A stretch of 64,000 nt of DNA from Epichloe hybrida (GCA_019022495.1 JAFEKR010000012.1:1426001-1490000); one strand, 5' to 3'. Numbered from the stretch's first letter, positions 1 through 13,834 are shown. Numbers and translations: made by a program. The notes: generated by a model from the letters alone, not told the origin.

Positions 1-499
1 TAATTAGTATAAGGGGAGGGTAGTTATGGCCTTAGACTAGTATAGTCCTAGGTTAAGATTACTTATGTGTTGTTAGATTTGTTAATTACGTTATGCTTTG
101 TTTTTAAGTAAGTTATCTAAATTACCCCCCCCCCCCCTCTATAAGTATAAAAGAGAGCTCTCCCCCCCCTAGGGTCCTAGTCTCTTTCTTCTCTTTATAT
201 TAAACTTCCTATAGGTTCTTCTTTTCTTTCTAGCTATTTAAGGCTACCCTAGGCTAGGGTTAGGTTATTTACTAATATTTACTATAGATTTAGAATAAAT
301 CTAGTATAATAGCGCTAGAAGCTATAAGTACTTTAGTATTACTACTTATCTAGCTCTAATCCGCTTAGGAATCCCATAAGTATAAGGACTTCCTAAGGAA
401 GTCTATAACTAAGAAGCAATATGCGTAGGTAATGGAAAAGGGTTTATCTATAAGTTATATTTACCTCTATTCTAGGCCTAGTCCACTACTAATTTGCCT

Positions 500-3400
500 T
501 AGCTTAGTATACTAAGAGAAGTCTAATATATATCCTATAAGTCTTATTTAATTTAGGACCTTAGGCATTAGTGCTATCTTATTATTAGTAAGTTAGCCTT
601 GCTCTAGCTTAGTAATAGGGCTAACTTACTAGATAGGGGCGGCTACTAATATATATTTTAACTATTAGGTTTAGAACTATTAATACTACTAGGTAATAAT
701 TACCTCTATTCTAGCTTAGTTCTATGTCTAATCCGCTATATAGCTAAATATATCTAGTAACTAAAATAAGCACTAGTAGTTAGTTAAGACCTAGGCTTCT
801 ATAGCTAATAGGGGTAAGGTAAGTTTACTCTAGCCTAGTAGTAGGTCTATTCTAGCTCTAATATCCTCCTTAATAGACTCTAGAAGGCTTCTAGGACTAG
901 GTTAAGAAGCTTTACGCTAGTAATTAGGCAAAGAAAAAATAAAGCACCTTAGTAATAAGCCTAGACTAGGCTAGTTTCTCTAAGGAATAGTATACTAAGC
1001 TTATCTTTTAGCTTATACGCCTTAACGTATATGTAGCGGAGATAAACTATCTCTTACTTACTATTATCCTTATAAAGAGTTATAACTAGGTAGCTATAAA
1101 TATAACTCCTATCCTAGAGAAGGAATAAGGTAATAGCTTAATTTTAGTTTAGAGTAAGGGTAGTAGCAGGCTAGTAAGACTTATAATACCTAGAGTTTAT
1201 AGTTAAAATTAATCTAATAATAGTTCTAGACCTAAATATTCTCTATTATAATTATAAATTATAAAATTAGTCCCTCCCCTAGCTTACCTCCATGCCTACA
1301 CTATCTGTTCTATCCCCTATGCTAGATTTATAATTAGGAGGTTTTCTATCTATTAATAAAGTTAGCCTAGGTCTAGAGGTATTCTAAGCTATCTTATAGC
1401 TAGCTCTTATACTAATAAGTAATATTAGAGTTATCTTATGCTAAGGAACTATTTAGCTAAATATTTTGCTTTTTAAGGTTTATTTAGGGCTAGCCCTACC
1501 TCCTATGCGTTAGCAAGCTATTGCTACTAAGGTTACTTGTGGTTATATTTGCTATAATTAACTAGTATATAGTATTAGTCTTCTATAGCTTAACTATAGC
1601 TACACAGGGGCAAAACCACCCTAGGAACCTTTCTTTAGAATAGGAACTTATTTAGGCCTATCTTTCCTATATATAGTTAGATAATTATTAAAGAGATATG
1701 CTTATCTATATTAGTGTAAAATTCCTAGATTTCCTTTAGGTTATAGGAGGGTAGTTAGTCTTTAGTTAGTTCTCTAATGTGTTTACTCTAGGCTAGCCTC
1801 TCCTTATTATACTAGTCCTCCTAATATTTCTTCTATTCCTTATCCATATCTATATCTAGCTTATTATTAATAGGTAAGGGTCTTCTTCTATAGTGTAGTA
1901 CTATTATAACTAAGTTAGCTATAGCTTAGATTATCCTTACTATCCTACTATTAATAATTCTATCTTTAAACCTTGCTTTATCTTATTTAGGTAAAGGTTA
2001 AGGGGGGGGATATAGGTCTTAACCTCTAGTTATATAATAGGTATAGCCTTAAACGCCCTTATAATAATCTAGAGGTAAGCTAATTAATTTACTATAAAGC
2101 TTTTTACTACTCCTCTTAGCTTTCCTCCCTTCTTAGTAAGGGTATAGTAAGCGCTTACTCTATAGGTAAGAATAGGCTAGACTACCTATATATATAGAAG
2201 TCTAGTATCTCTAAAGCTATATCCCTAGGCTAATACTACTAGCTTAGAGAGTATAAGCTACTACTAGGCTAACTTACCCTTAAGATATTTCTATAGGCAC
2301 TCTAGTTAAGTTTTCTATTAACCTATACTCCTAGGAATTTATATAATTTTATAGGCACTATCTTCTCTACTCTAAGTTAGACTCTAGCCTAGGGAGGTCT
2401 ATAGGACTTACTAAAGTATATAAGTTTAGTTTTAGCTAGGTTAAACTTAACTCCTACTTACTTTACCTATTCCTTATAGATCTTTCTATATAGCTTCTAG
2501 TCTCCTCTAGGTCTATACTATATTCTTACTAAAGGCTACTATATTTATATTATCTATAAATCCTATAGCTACTATACCTAGAATAGCCTAGAGGTAAATA
2601 TAAAGCTCTACTAAGTAAAGTAAGAAAAGGATTAGGGAGAGAGGTAAACCCGATAGGGTGCTAGCCTTAATTACAAATAGTCTAGAGAGTCCTCTATTAA
2701 AGCTAAGCTAGCTTATTCTATTTGTAAGGAAGCTTTATATTACTACTATTAGCTATTATAGGACTCCTATCTTTATAAGCAGGTATATTAGGTATAGGTA
2801 GCTAACTCTATTAAACGCTAAAGATATATCTATTTACGCTAGTAAGGCAATACCGCCCCTACCCTAGGCCTCCCTAATGTATTTAATAAGAACTCTTATT
2901 ATGGTTTCTATTAATCTATTTATTCTATTACTTATCTAGAGTTTAGGGAGTAACCCCTTTACCTTAGTAAAGGCTATAAGTTACTTTACTATTACCACTT
3001 CTATAATCTTTCCTACTATATTAAGTAGTAAGATTAGTCTTTATACATTAGCTTTTCTTATTTCCTTAGTAGTTTTACTAGGTTTCCTAATTACTACTAC
3101 CCTTATAGTTTAAAAGCGGGCTAGGAAGTATCCTATTTCTAGGACTATATTTAGGAGCCTAGCTATAGCATCTTTAGCTAGGTTGTTACAGGCTTTAATA
3201 AGGCTCGCTAGGAGTTTATCATCCCCTAGTGCCTTCTAACTAGCTATATTTACTAGAATATTATTAATCTCCTCTCACCTAAATCATTCTTTATCTAGTA
3301 GTAGTGTGTTTTCTAGCTCTAGGAAAGAGAGGTCTAGTATATACGAGAGGTCTGCTATTAGCTTAGGGAAGAATCTTTATGCTAGTACACTAGCCTTATT

Positions 3401-4520
3401 ATTATGTGTAGTAGCTAGGTTAGGGTTATTTTCGCTTCTTTCTAGCTTAGGGAGTCTAGGGAGCTCTAGGGGGGCCTAGCTTTAAAGCTAGGCCTATCTC
3501 TTAAGCCTCTAGACCTCTCTATCTTTTTCCTATATATTAGCCTTTTATAATACGTCCCTCTATATGTTTCTTTTCTCTTCCCTTATAATATATTCTTAGT
3601 TCTTATCCGCCTTAGTATAGGCTTACTAGTTTACGTTAGTTCTCTAGCGTCTCTATTATCTCTTAGCTTATCTCACTTTACTAACTAACTCTTAGGCTTT
3701 CCTTAACTACTATACCTCTAGGCTAGGGAGTCCCTAGGCCTTCTTTAGGACTACCTTATCTATAATCTATTATAGGCTTGTAATAAGCTATGTTATGTAG
3801 TTATTTATTCCCTCTTTATTACATAGGTCTAGCGCGTTCTTAGGCTAAAGCCTAATTATAGCCTTTACCTTTGCGTATAGTTAGTTTATAGCTCCCTATA
3901 CATATCTAAGGACCTAGGGGATGGCTTCCTACTATTCGTTAAAGATACTAATTAGTTATAGGATATAGTTAGATCTAGGGATATCTTTAGCGCCTTTATA
4001 GTAAACTCTAATATCTAGCGTGGCCTATACTAGATTAATAGTGCTATCTCTATTATCTTTATATTATCTTATAGGCTTGCCCTAGGGTATAACAAGTCTA
4101 AGCCTTTACTAGTCCGTAAACTCCAGTAGTTTATTTACTCTATTAGTTTTCCTATCTAGCTTATCCTAGAGGGGGTGCTTTTAGTTAAAGTTACTTACAA
4201 ATATGCTTTAGTTATAAGGCTCCTCTAGGTTAATTATGCAAATAGGGGTATTCTAGTTATTACTATATCCCTCTAAGTAAAGGGAGTAAATATTAACTCC
4301 TTATAGCTTTACTAGTAACTAGTTAGTCCCTCCCTAGGCTAACTATAACCTTACTCTATGCTTCTTATTTATATATACTACGTTATATTCGTTGTAATAC
4401 GTAAGTTAAAACTAGGCAAGGCCTAGTGCTAGGGGCCACGGGTTTCTTATATATTCCTATTCTTAGATTGTAATCATGTCTATATTAGTCTAGTAATAGA
4501 GCGCTATATATACTAGTTTG
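500..4520 (-). pseudogene. LINE ORF2 remnant (endonuclease, reverse transcriptase, C-terminal region)
   Basis: Reading the minus strand gives endonuclease-like sequence first (about 4500-3600), then reverse transcriptase. The RT catalytic box falls near 2550-2566 and reads G-F-I-D-N where LINE RTs have F-x-D-D: the second Asp codon has become Asn by a G-to-A change. Stops (TAG/TAA) sit at many former Gln and Trp positions. A C-terminal C-x-C...H..C motif expected in such proteins is present only with Tyr in place of Cys (best seen in copy B, 52290-52390). No intact frame remains, so it cannot encode an active protein. Confidence 0.75.
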
Positions 4521-4529
4521 TTCTTCTTA

Positions 4530-5990
4530 TTTACATTCTAGAAAAGGACTTGTAATATTATTATATTAATTAGGGGGGTTATTAGTTACTACTATCTTAT
4601 ACTAGCTTTATTCTAGCTCTAAGTCACTTCGCGTACTATCTAATACTTCCTAATCTTAGTTATTTAACGCTTTATTCCGTATTTATAAGGCGTTCTCTCT
4701 TTCTACTTACTATAATAATAGGTTTTACTACTATGCTAGGTCTCTCGCGGGGTATAGTTAAGCCTTTACTTAGGGAGCAGGTAGTAAAGCAGGAGGGCTA
4801 TTTAAGATATCCTACTCTAGCGGTATTTTACTTCTCTTTTAGGATAGGATAGTCCCTTAACTAGGCTAGGTGTAGTCTAGAGTATAGGATATAGTTCTCC
4901 TTTACCTATCTATCTTTTACTAAGTAGGAGGACTCTCTATCCTTATAATAGCTAGCTCTATACTTACTACACCTTAGTACTACCTTATAGAACTTAGCTA
5001 TATAGCTAGTTTAGAAGTAATTATAGCACTATTAGGGTTATAAGGTCTTATTATATAGTTTAGTTTAGAAAAGCTTTGCTTTAAAGACTATGCTATCTTA
5101 GTATATCTTATTAGTATCTTTTACTTTAGCTAGGCCTAGTATTAAAGTAGTTCTTTAGGCGCCTTTGCCCTAGGGTTATCTTACTATTACCTTTACTATG
5201 TTTACCTTATTAGCCTTTCTAATTTCTATTACTAGGTTCTTAAGAGAGGCGTGTTTAGTTAGGAATTCTTTAATAATAACACTAAGTATATAATAGTAAA
5301 GGGTTACCTCTAGCCTAAATGCTTTAGTAATTTATTTTTAGTCTTCTCTGTGTTAGGTAGCGTTTCCTTTAAAGGTAATAATTATATCCCTGCTAAGGAG
5401 TCTTCTAGCTACTACTACTATAGTCTAGCCTATAGCTTTATTTACTACTATTACTATATTTTCCGTGCCCCTAGACTAGAGTAATTCCTAGATAGTGTTC
5501 CCTTTAATAAGTACCTCTTAGTCCTATCTGCTAGGGATTTAGAGGGGGGGAGGTAAGCTATTTATTTATTTAGGAGCTAGGCTAGTAGTAATGCTTGCCT
5601 AGGTTAGAGTGTTACTTCCTTTAGCTCCTTCTTTAATAGCCTCTTTAAGGGCTTATTTAAGGGCTTCTTTAGTAGTATAAATATTACTATTATTATAGTT
5701 TATTACCTTTGCTTTAGCTTAGGCGTAGTTTACTGCCTATCTAGCGATGGCTTTAGTAATATATTATACCTAAGTAACTTTATTACTAGGGATAAGGCTT
5801 ATGATTTTATTATAGTATTTTATATTATTTGGATGTTTAAATTGGTTCTAGTCTATTATAGGGTTATTCTTACTACTTTGAATATTAAACTATCCTATTC
5901 CTATGTTTAGGTGGTAGTAGCTCTATACTAGCCCCCTTTCTTCTAAGTTAATTACTATTAGCATGTCTGCACTCCTACTACTAGCTCTGT
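4530..5990 (-). pseudogene. LINE ORF1 (Gag-like) remnant
   Basis: This segment lies between the ORF2 endonuclease and the 5' end of LINE copy A and is absent from the 5'-truncated copy B. By position it should be the nucleic-acid-binding ORF1 of a fungal LINE. I could not read a clear zinc-knuckle motif through the RIP damage, so the assignment rests on position only. Confidence 0.4.
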
Positions 5991-6119
5991 CGTGATGCAA
6001 CATTATAGGGGGGGGTAAACGGAGGCGAGGAATTTAAATATTAATGTGGTTTGTATTTTAGAGGTAATTCCAGACCTTTAGAGCGGTGCGGAAGTTTGTG
6101 CGAAGGTTTCCTCTATAAT

Positions 6120-9100
6120 ATATAGGTCTTTATAATAAGGCTTTACTACTATCAAGTAAAACTTTACTAGGCTATAAGGTATATTAACTATATAGGTCTC
6201 TCTATTAGTAGTAAGTAGCTTATAAGGGCTATACTAGCTACCCTTCTCTCTTTATATATATATATTAGCCACAAGGCTAGCTAATATATAGGCGCTATAT
6301 TAAGGCTATTCTAGGCTTTAAAGGTATTATAAACCTACTATAAAGCTAGATAATAGCAGACTTTATTAGTGGCTTTATAAATTACTTTAGTATATTAAAT
6401 AATAGAGACGCTTAGTAGTAACTTATCTATTATCTATAAGTAGCCTTTAAAGACTAGTAGGGTTAGGATAATACTATTTAGGCCTAAAGAGTTATTAATA
6501 GCCTTAATAGCTATTTAAAGATATTATTCTAGCGTGAGTTTCGTTCTAATTAAGTCTATAATAATATTATAAGCATAGCGTAAAGGTCTATAATATCTCT
6601 TAACTTTTCTAATACTATTATAGGCTTTAATTAGTATCTTACTAGTCTTAATTAATATTAGTTAAGCATAATGTTAACATTTAGCGGAAGCAAAGTTATT
6701 ACTAGTATTATAGATAATCTAATCTAGAGGTCTAAGATAAGTATTAATCTAATATTCATAGATAGCATCCTAAATATCTTAAGCTTTCTACTTCTTTAGG
6801 TTAAGAAATTAGGCTACTTAGAACAAGGTTACTAAATTAATAATATAAAGCACTAGTTAGCTATTAATTTAAATAATATTAATAATAATCTTAAAGTTAA
6901 ATTTATGGTTATCCTTAATTATAAATTTAAATTAACTAGGGGCCTTACTATATATCTAGTAATAATAGTAGACTTTAGTTAATTTCTTAATTACCTAGTG
7001 TTTAACTTTATAACTAGCCTAGTAAAGGATCTTTATAAGTTATTAAATAGAAGGATAACTAAGCTAATAATATAATTAATAGATATCCCCTTCTAAAAGG
7101 TAGAAAGCAACCATTTCCCTTACCTCTAATAACTACTAAGAATAACCCTATTATTATATAATAGGTATAGTCTTATTACCTTAGATAAATACGTTAGCAA
7201 GGTTATTAATCTTAACTTATATCTTATTTATATTAGTAATTAAGAAGAGAAAGAGGGTAGCTATATTAAGAATATAAAATTTAAGCTCTCTAAGTTCTAT
7301 AGGTATATAGAGAATTTCTCTTATAACTACTAATCTAGCGCTAAATATAATAATTTAAGGTTATAAGGATATTAATATTAGTAATATTATAGTTAGTCTA
7401 TAGTCCTAAATAGAAGAATTATGTAATGCTTAGATATACTATTAATAATAGCTTCTCTATATTATTATTATTATCTTTAGCCTTTATATAAGCTATAAGA
7501 TATAATTCCTAATTCTAACCTAAGCTATTATTAGGCTTATTATTATCTTACCCTTTATAGGAGGTAAGAAATACCTAGAATCTTTTCTCTAAAGGGGGTG
7601 TATAATATATTTTACTAGCTTACTAGTAGTCTTTTTCCTTTTAATACTCTTTAGTAAAGTAATTAAAGAACTAGTAGCCGCTCTTACTATATATAAAGTA
7701 ATGCTTAGTGCCTAGCTTAGGGCTTTACTTATAATAGCTTCCTTTACTATAGGATTATTATTTATACTAATAATTAGTAAATATAGCCTCTAGAGGGTCT
7801 TCTTATTAGTACTAAAGGTATTAGGAGAACTTCTTATTTAATTCTATAATAGTAATTACCTTATAGAGGTCTCTAGTAAGACTTTTAAAGCCTAGGGAGT
7901 ATATATATTTTACTATCTAATATTTAAGCACACTAGCTATAGTATTTAATACTTACTTATAGAGCTTAGTATCTATAGATTTAGTAAGGTATAGCCCTCT
8001 ATAGATTTTTTTAAGGGTTAATAATATAATCTTAAGGTAATTAAGCTTGCTTTTATTAGGGTTTTTCTTAATTATATTCTTTAATGTTATATTACTTTAT
8101 TTATAGTAATAGAATTACTAGTTACTTTCTATCTTAAAATATTAATAGATTTAAGTAATTATCTCTTTATAGAAATAGTTATTCCTAAAGAGGTAATTAA
8201 GGAAATATTACTTAGTATTACCTATTAGCATAATAGGGAAAGCCTTCTAATAATATATTTAAGGAAGGTTAATTCTATTACACTTATTCTTAAAGAGTGT
8301 AATCTTTAGTGTTAAGAAGTTATATAGCTTCCTACTATAGCAGTTACTATCCTTATATATCTTTATAAGCTCTAAGATCTTCTTTATAATCTAATCTTTA
8401 GAGGGGAATTACTATAAAGGCATAATTTATTATAAATAATAGTCCACTAGTTATTATTAATAACGATTATTAGGATAAAGCTATTAATTTAATAGTAATT
8501 ATTATAAGGGCTCTTATAAAGGTTTAGGTAATCTTTAGGGTTAGGGAATATAGATTTCTAGGGTAAGTTATTAGGGCTATTAATATTAAGGCTCTAGGGG
8601 TTTAGAAGATTATAGTTTTTCTTATAATCTTTCCTATAACTAAAGAGGTAATAAAGTTTAATAAAGCACTTTCTTAAGGAATACTAGGATTAAATATCCT
8701 AGGCCTTGCTTAATAAGAATGCTATTATCTCGTAGAGAATTATATAATTCTTTAATAACTTCCTTAAATACCCTTTTAAAGGTATCTTTAGACTAGCCTT
8801 TAAAGTCTTCTTAAAATAATTCCTATAGGTTATTATCTCTCTAACCTTAATACTTACTAAGGTTAATAAATTTTATAATCTAGTTATTAAGCTTAAGCTA
8901 TATAATAGTCTCTAGATCTAGCTTAATAAATTCTTTCTAATTATAAGAGAAAGCGTAAGTAAGCTATTAAAGGCATAAGGGTAACTTATGCTCTTAGGGT
9001 CTTTTAAAGGTAAAGATTAAAGCCTTACTATTACTAGTAGCTCTTTCTCTTATAAAAGGTCTAGATTCCTCTACTATCTTTAACTATAAAAGAAATATTA

Positions 9101-9200
9101 TTAAGTTATTATTCTTTACTACTAATTAAGCTCCTATATTTGCTTATTACTATTATAAAGGTTTTCTTTTATACTTTAGGAGCAAGATAGAAAATCGTAA
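6120..9200 (-). pseudogene. copia-1 copy A gag/protease/integrase remnant
   Basis: Collinear with the copy B coding region (45430-48745), which reads as Gag with a degraded zinc knuckle followed by a copia integrase. Frame is broken throughout by TAA/TAG codons at former Gln/Trp positions. No full-length product is possible. Confidence 0.7.
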
Positions 9201-9237
9201 AAATAGGGAAAATAGAAGAAAAAGTAGTAAAAGTAAT

Positions 9238-9502
9238 AATAAGAATAAATTAATAAGAATAAATTAATAAGAATAAATTAATAAGAATAAATTAATAAGA
9301 ATAAATTAATAAGAATAAATTAATTAATAAATTAATAAGAATAAATTAATAAGAATAAATTAATAAGAATAAATTAATAAGAATAAATTAATAAGAATAA
9401 ATTAATAAGAATAAATTAATAAGAATAAATTAATAAGAATAAATTAATAAGAATAAATTAATAAGAATAAATTAATAAGAATAAATTAATAAGAATAAAT
9501 AA
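9238..9502. repeat. 14-bp minisatellite, about 19 units, in copia-1 copy A
   Basis: Units of AATAAGAATAAATT repeat head to tail with one shorter variant near 9322. Copy B has only about two such units at the matching place (45365-45400), so the array expanded in copy A, or shrank in copy B, after the copies separated. Confidence 0.95.
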
Positions 9503-10210
9503 AGTAATAGAAGTGCTAAAAGTAACTAGAAAATAATAAGAAAAGTAATAAGGGATTAATAGGAATTACCTCTTCCTATTTTTTGTAAAAAAGGAGGGAA
9601 GGAGGTAATCTCTCTTTCTTACTAATAAGCATAGGGCAAATAGCACTAAGAGTAAAGGGGGCAAAAAACAAGTAGTAAATGCTTATAGGGAGAGATTAAA
9701 GGTCTGTTAGAAGGTAATGTGTTAAAGGGAATTTATAGGTATATTAGAGGGGGTTTTGTAAATGCCTATTAAAAGGAATAGAGCTTATTAGTTATTTAAT
9801 TATATTAGATAATATCATTAGTAATAGTTATAATAATTAAATTAAGTTAGCTAGCTTAGCTAAGGGTTATTTAACGTTAGGTTCGAAATAAATGCCTTAT
9901 GGCAATAGATTCGGTTATTTAGTTAGTTTTCTTATAATAGATAATAAAATTAATAATTAATAATAATATCCTAGATAAATATAACAAAGTTATATCCCTT
10001 AGCGTAAGGGTTAATAAATTAATTCCTTGGAAGCCTAATAAGCTTATAACTAGGATTCTAGTCTCTTCCTTTAGCACACTTATATAGTTATGCCTCTTTA
10101 CTATCATAACCATTATAGTATAATAAGGGGTAGTAGTAGTAGTGTCTATAAAAATATCTTTTCTTATAATACTTAGCTTATCTATAGTTATAAAGTTAAC
10201 TACTAATTAA

Positions 10211-10475
10211 TATTAGTTACACTAAGGTGCTTGCATAGGTAATAGGATAATTCTATATATATTAAAGTTAATAATAGTTAGATAGATTAATTACTAGGAA
10301 GAGAGAGAAGAGAGGGAAAGTCTAGATACTAGGAAAGTAAGCGAAATTCGTAGGTAAGGTAAAAGAGAGGGTAGCAAATTAATACAGCTAATTGCATTAC
10401 GTGCATTACGCTAGACCTATAATTAGTCTAGTCTTTGGCCACGATTGAACCGATGAAGATCCGAAGGATCTGACA
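10211..10475 (-). repeat. 5' LTR of copia-1 copy A
   Basis: On the minus strand it begins TGTCAGATCC and ends near CTAATA, matching 44394-44659. The outer end (right side) is almost unmutated; the inner end carries TA-rich RIP changes. Just inside, the minus strand has TTAATTAGTAGTTAAC, the candidate primer-binding site shared with the other copia elements here. Confidence 0.9.
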
Positions 10476-10480
10476 CTCTT

Positions 10481-10981
10481 TGCTTCTATTTAATCTCTCT
10501 TTTGCTTGCTTTAATAGACTAGAATATATAATAATTACGTACACTTTAGTCCACCCCGTAAACCCTACGCGTAGGTTACTAGTATCCTGTAGATCCTACA
10601 TATACCCCCTATTAATTGAATCCTTAATGTACCTTTTTTTTTTCTATAATTAATATTACGTGTTAATAATCATATTAAAAGAGAGAGGTTCTAGTGTTAG
10701 AACAAAGGTGATATTAATCGCGCATTATAGCTATAATTACCTAGTAAAAGCTTAGGCTACGCGCGCCCTATACGTAACTTATAACCTAGCCTATTAATTA
10801 GCTAGGAAATATAAGGCTATAAACACGTAACCCCCTTTTCCTTTCTTTAATCGTAGCTACTAGCCTTTGACTTCTCTTATATACACATATAACGCAGCCT
10901 AGAATAGATAATTAATGATAATACTATTCTTCGGGCTTATAACCTTATTCGATTGAATTCAATACCCTGTGAAAACCAACA
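10481..10981 (+). mobile_element. 3' end and 3' LTR of a copia-2 family element
   Basis: An LTR of 287 bp (10695-10981) runs from TGTTAGAACAAAGG to AAAACCAACA and matches the LTRs of copia-2 at 17076 and 23575 in opposite orientation. Directly before it is the purine-rich tract AAAAGAGAGAGGTTCTAG, the same polypurine site seen inside copia-2. About 90 bases further upstream also match copia-2. Upstream of about 10600 the sequence no longer matches and runs into copia-1 copy A. Confidence 0.85.
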
Positions 10982-11570
10982 ATAATACTTTTTCTTTATT
11001 TTCTTAAAAATATAGTTAAGGTTATTTAGCTATATTTTATACTTTTATAAGTTTATAAAGTATTAAAGTTTTATAACATTTTAAATCTTAACTTTTTAAT
11101 TACTAAGACTTAAAAATATACTAGCTTTTTAATCACTTTTTATTAGCTTTTTTTTATAAAGTTATAATAAGTTAGTCAGTTTTTATTTTTATTTTTATAG
11201 TTTTTTAAGTTACTTAAAATAAAAAATTTACTTTTAAATTACTATTTTTTACCTTTATAATAAAAGATTTAATTTTAAATAGGATTTTTATAAAATATAA
11301 TATATTACTAGCTATAGTAATACTTTTATTTAGTAAGTCTTAAGGAATATATAGTATTACTTTAGTAAATTAAGTATTTCTTTTTCTTATATTACTTTTA
11401 AGTAAATAGTAAAAAAGCTTTAAAATTATAAAAATAAAGAAATAGCTAAGTGAAAATATAAAAATACTTATATATTAATAAAGCTTACTAAGTCTAAGTA
11501 TATTATATATTTAAGTTACTAGCTTATAGCTAGTAATTTACTAGTATTATATAAACTTAGCCTTAGGGCG
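10982..11570. other. AT-rich stretch without a recognisable gene
   Basis: Very AT-rich, T- and A-run-dominated sequence with stops in all frames. It lies between the copia-2 family LTR and a short block of ordinary composition. Probably an old RIP-degraded repeat, but I see no terminal repeats or coding motif. Confidence 0.5.
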
Positions 11571-11829
11571 TAGTGCGCTTGTTTAGTGCGCTAGCGCGCT
11601 AGTGTTATAAGTAAGGCCTCATAGAGAGGCTAACGAATTCAATAGTTTGTAATTCATACTAAGTTTACTTATGAAAGCTACTATTAGGTGCAGGTTATAA
11701 TATTAGAAGTAAGTTAATTTTCCTATCTAAAGAGCCGAATCCGTTCTTATCTATGTTACTAGTGGCTGAGCTCATTTTGCCACGTAACATTAAGGTATTG
11801 AATTTTTTTTTTGGGGGGGGGGGTCATTG
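11571..11829. other. Non-mutated intergenic remnant flanking hAT-1
   Basis: Base composition is close to that of the gene island (CpG sites, GCGC runs). It holds a T run followed by a G run at about 11803-11822. The end GCTGTGGC (11830-11837) is repeated at 35431-35438, so this block and 35439-35800 were contiguous before hAT-1 inserted. No gene is evident. Confidence 0.6.
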
Positions 11830-11837
11830 GCTGTGGC

Positions 11838-12650
11838 CAGAGCTTTGCATGTAGTGTAGTATTTGTAGTATTTTGGCTTTCGATGTAGTATGTAGTGTAG
11901 TAGTTTGTAGTGTAGTGTAGTATATAGTGTAGTGTAGTAAATACTACACTACACTACAAATACTACAAATGTAGTATTAGTAAAAAAAAAAGTGGGTACT
12001 TTTATTATCTTATAATATTCCTTAGATTTTTCTCAATTAGCTTAATATTAGCCTTTCTTTTTATTATAATTTAGTTATTTAGTTATAAATTTTTAAAGTT
12101 TAGGCTTATTTAAACTATTAAGCTAATAATAGGTATAGGGTTACTAAAGATAAACTATTTTAGTATTTATATATAGCCTAAACTTTTTAGTAAATTTAAA
12201 AGGTCTTTATACTTTTATAGCTTTTTTCTTAGATTTACTATTTAATTTTAGTATATTTTTTATCTTTTAATCTAAGATTTACCCTAAAGAAATTATTTAT
12301 TATTCTATAAAAATAAGATATTAAATATAATAATAATATATTTATATTAATAAGACTTTTATTATAAAGATAATATTTTAATATATTTAGTAAGAGGTTC
12401 TTTAGTAATATAACTATTTTCTTTAAATTAAAACTAATTATATTAAGTTTTTAGGTTTTTAAGGTAAAAGCAAAGCTTTGCATGTAGTGTAGTATTTGAA
12501 GTATTTTGGCTTTCGATATAGTATGTAGTGTAGTAGTATGTAGTGTAGTGTAGTATTTACTACACTACACTATAAATACTACAAATGTAGTATTAGTAAA
12601 AAGAAAAGTGGGGACTTTTATTATCTTATAATATTCCTTAGATTTTTCTT
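11838..12650. repeat. Duplicated subterminal region of hAT-1
   Basis: The first ~220 bases (11838-12060) recur at 12471-12700: the same AGCTTTGCATGTAGTGTAG start, inverted TACACTAC arms, and the GTGGGNACTTTTATTATC segment. Between them is AT-rich filler. The second copy lacks the terminal CAGAG and has no partner end. It is either an internal tandem duplication or the stump of another hAT of the family. Confidence 0.8.
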
Positions 12651-13454
12651 AATTAGTTTAATATTAGCCTTTTTATTTATTATAATTTATTTATTTAGTT
12701 ATAGATTTTTAAAGTTGAGGCTAATTTAGTATATAACTTATAACTTTATATATAGGGTATGTATACTATATATATTTTTATCTTAAGATATATTGAATTT
12801 TTTCATATATATTAAGCTATTATAATATTAGTATATCTTTTCTTTTACTATTTATATATATTTATTTATATTCTTTCTTTTTTTTACCCTATAGATATCT
12901 TTAGATATAATACTAAATAATAAATAATAAATGTAAATAATTTTAATATAGTTATATTAAAAACCCTTTTTATATAATTGTATTTTATATAAGGAATATA
13001 TTAAATCTAGTATTATAGCTATTTTATTTTATTTAATATAGTAGTTATTAACCTTTTATAAATCTTTTTTAAAATCTTTTTTATTTCCTTACTAAAAATA
13101 TATTTCTAATAATTACTCTTTTGTATACTAACTAGTAAGAAAGTAATAAATTAGTTTATTTTAATAGTAAAATATTAAGAAAAATTTACTTTATATATTA
13201 AAATACTTTTAATATTTAAAATATATTTTATAAAATTTTAATATAAATTTTAAATATAATAAATAATATTAGTAATAAAAAGGTTACTTAGCTTTTTAAT
13301 ATTATTTAATATTATAAAAAGGTAAAATCTATACTTTTATATATAGAAAATATTTTTTTTAGAAATAAAACTCAATTATTTATTAGTAAAATTCGTAAAA
13401 ACCCTTAAAATTAGCTAGATTTATAATATTTAAAAGTTATAGGTAAATTCCTTA

Positions 13455-13834
13455 TAATTGATATAGTATGTAAAAAAGTGGGTCAAAAGTGGGTCTTGAT
13501 TGGTTTGATTGGTTAGTTCGTATGTTGCGTCATTCGTGACCTACTTACGAAAAATTTTCAAAAGAGGGGTATTCCCCTGCTTTCTCTTTTCTTTCTTTCT
13601 TTTCTCTTTCTTTTTACCTTAGTAAATCCAAAAAAAATATCTACAAAACCCTTCACATAGTATAGCTACTTACTTCACTAAATATTGCGTTTTCCCTTAT
13701 TTTTATAACCTTTTTGCTTTCTAAATCACTTCAAAACCCCGTAAAAAAAGAAAAATCAGAAAAAATTAGAAAAAATCAGAAAGAAATCAGGAAAAATCAG
13801 GAAAAAATCAGGAAAATCAGAAAATCAGAAAGAA
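13455..13834 (+). promoter_or_regulatory. Leader/promoter region of hAT-1 transposase
   Basis: This block precedes the transposase ATG and is less RIP-mutated than its surroundings. It contains two GTGGGTC copies in direct order, several CpG sites, a CT-rich tract (13575-13620) typical of fungal promoters, and A-rich leader repeats of the form AAAAATCAG (13755-13830). Assigned by position and composition only. Confidence 0.45.

Larger units (their letters stand above)
1..6113 (-). mobile_element. Non-LTR retrotransposon (LINE), copy A, near full length, RIP-degraded
   Basis: This is the reverse complement of the LINE at 50198-54694 over about 4.2 kb (for example 4200-4480 against 50215-50480, and 1-300 against 53979-54240). 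It extends about 1.6 kb further upstream, so it keeps ORF1 and the 5' end that copy B lacks. The 5' end lies near 6113, where the sequence switches to copia-1; the adjoining bases (TATTATA, 6114-6120) match uninterrupted copia-1 near 48745. The 3' end is cut off by the window. The first 100-150 bases inside the 5' end (5985-6113) keep CpG and CpA sites and are far less mutated than the body. Family assignment rests on the ORF2 motifs; it resembles fungal Tad-type LINEs, which is an inference. Confidence 0.85.
6114..10475 (-). mobile_element. Ty1/copia retrotransposon copia-1, copy A (5' part)
   Basis: The segment is the reverse complement of copia-1 copy B from its 5' LTR (44394) to about 48745, where LINE copy A interrupts it. 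It includes the 5' LTR (10211-10475), the leader, and gag/protease/integrase coding sequence, all with many RIP stops. The base run just outside the LTR (CTCTT, 10476-10480) is the reverse complement of AAGAG, the same 5-bp target sequence found at copy B. The RT, RNase H and 3' LTR lie beyond the left edge of the window, past LINE copy A. Confidence 0.88.
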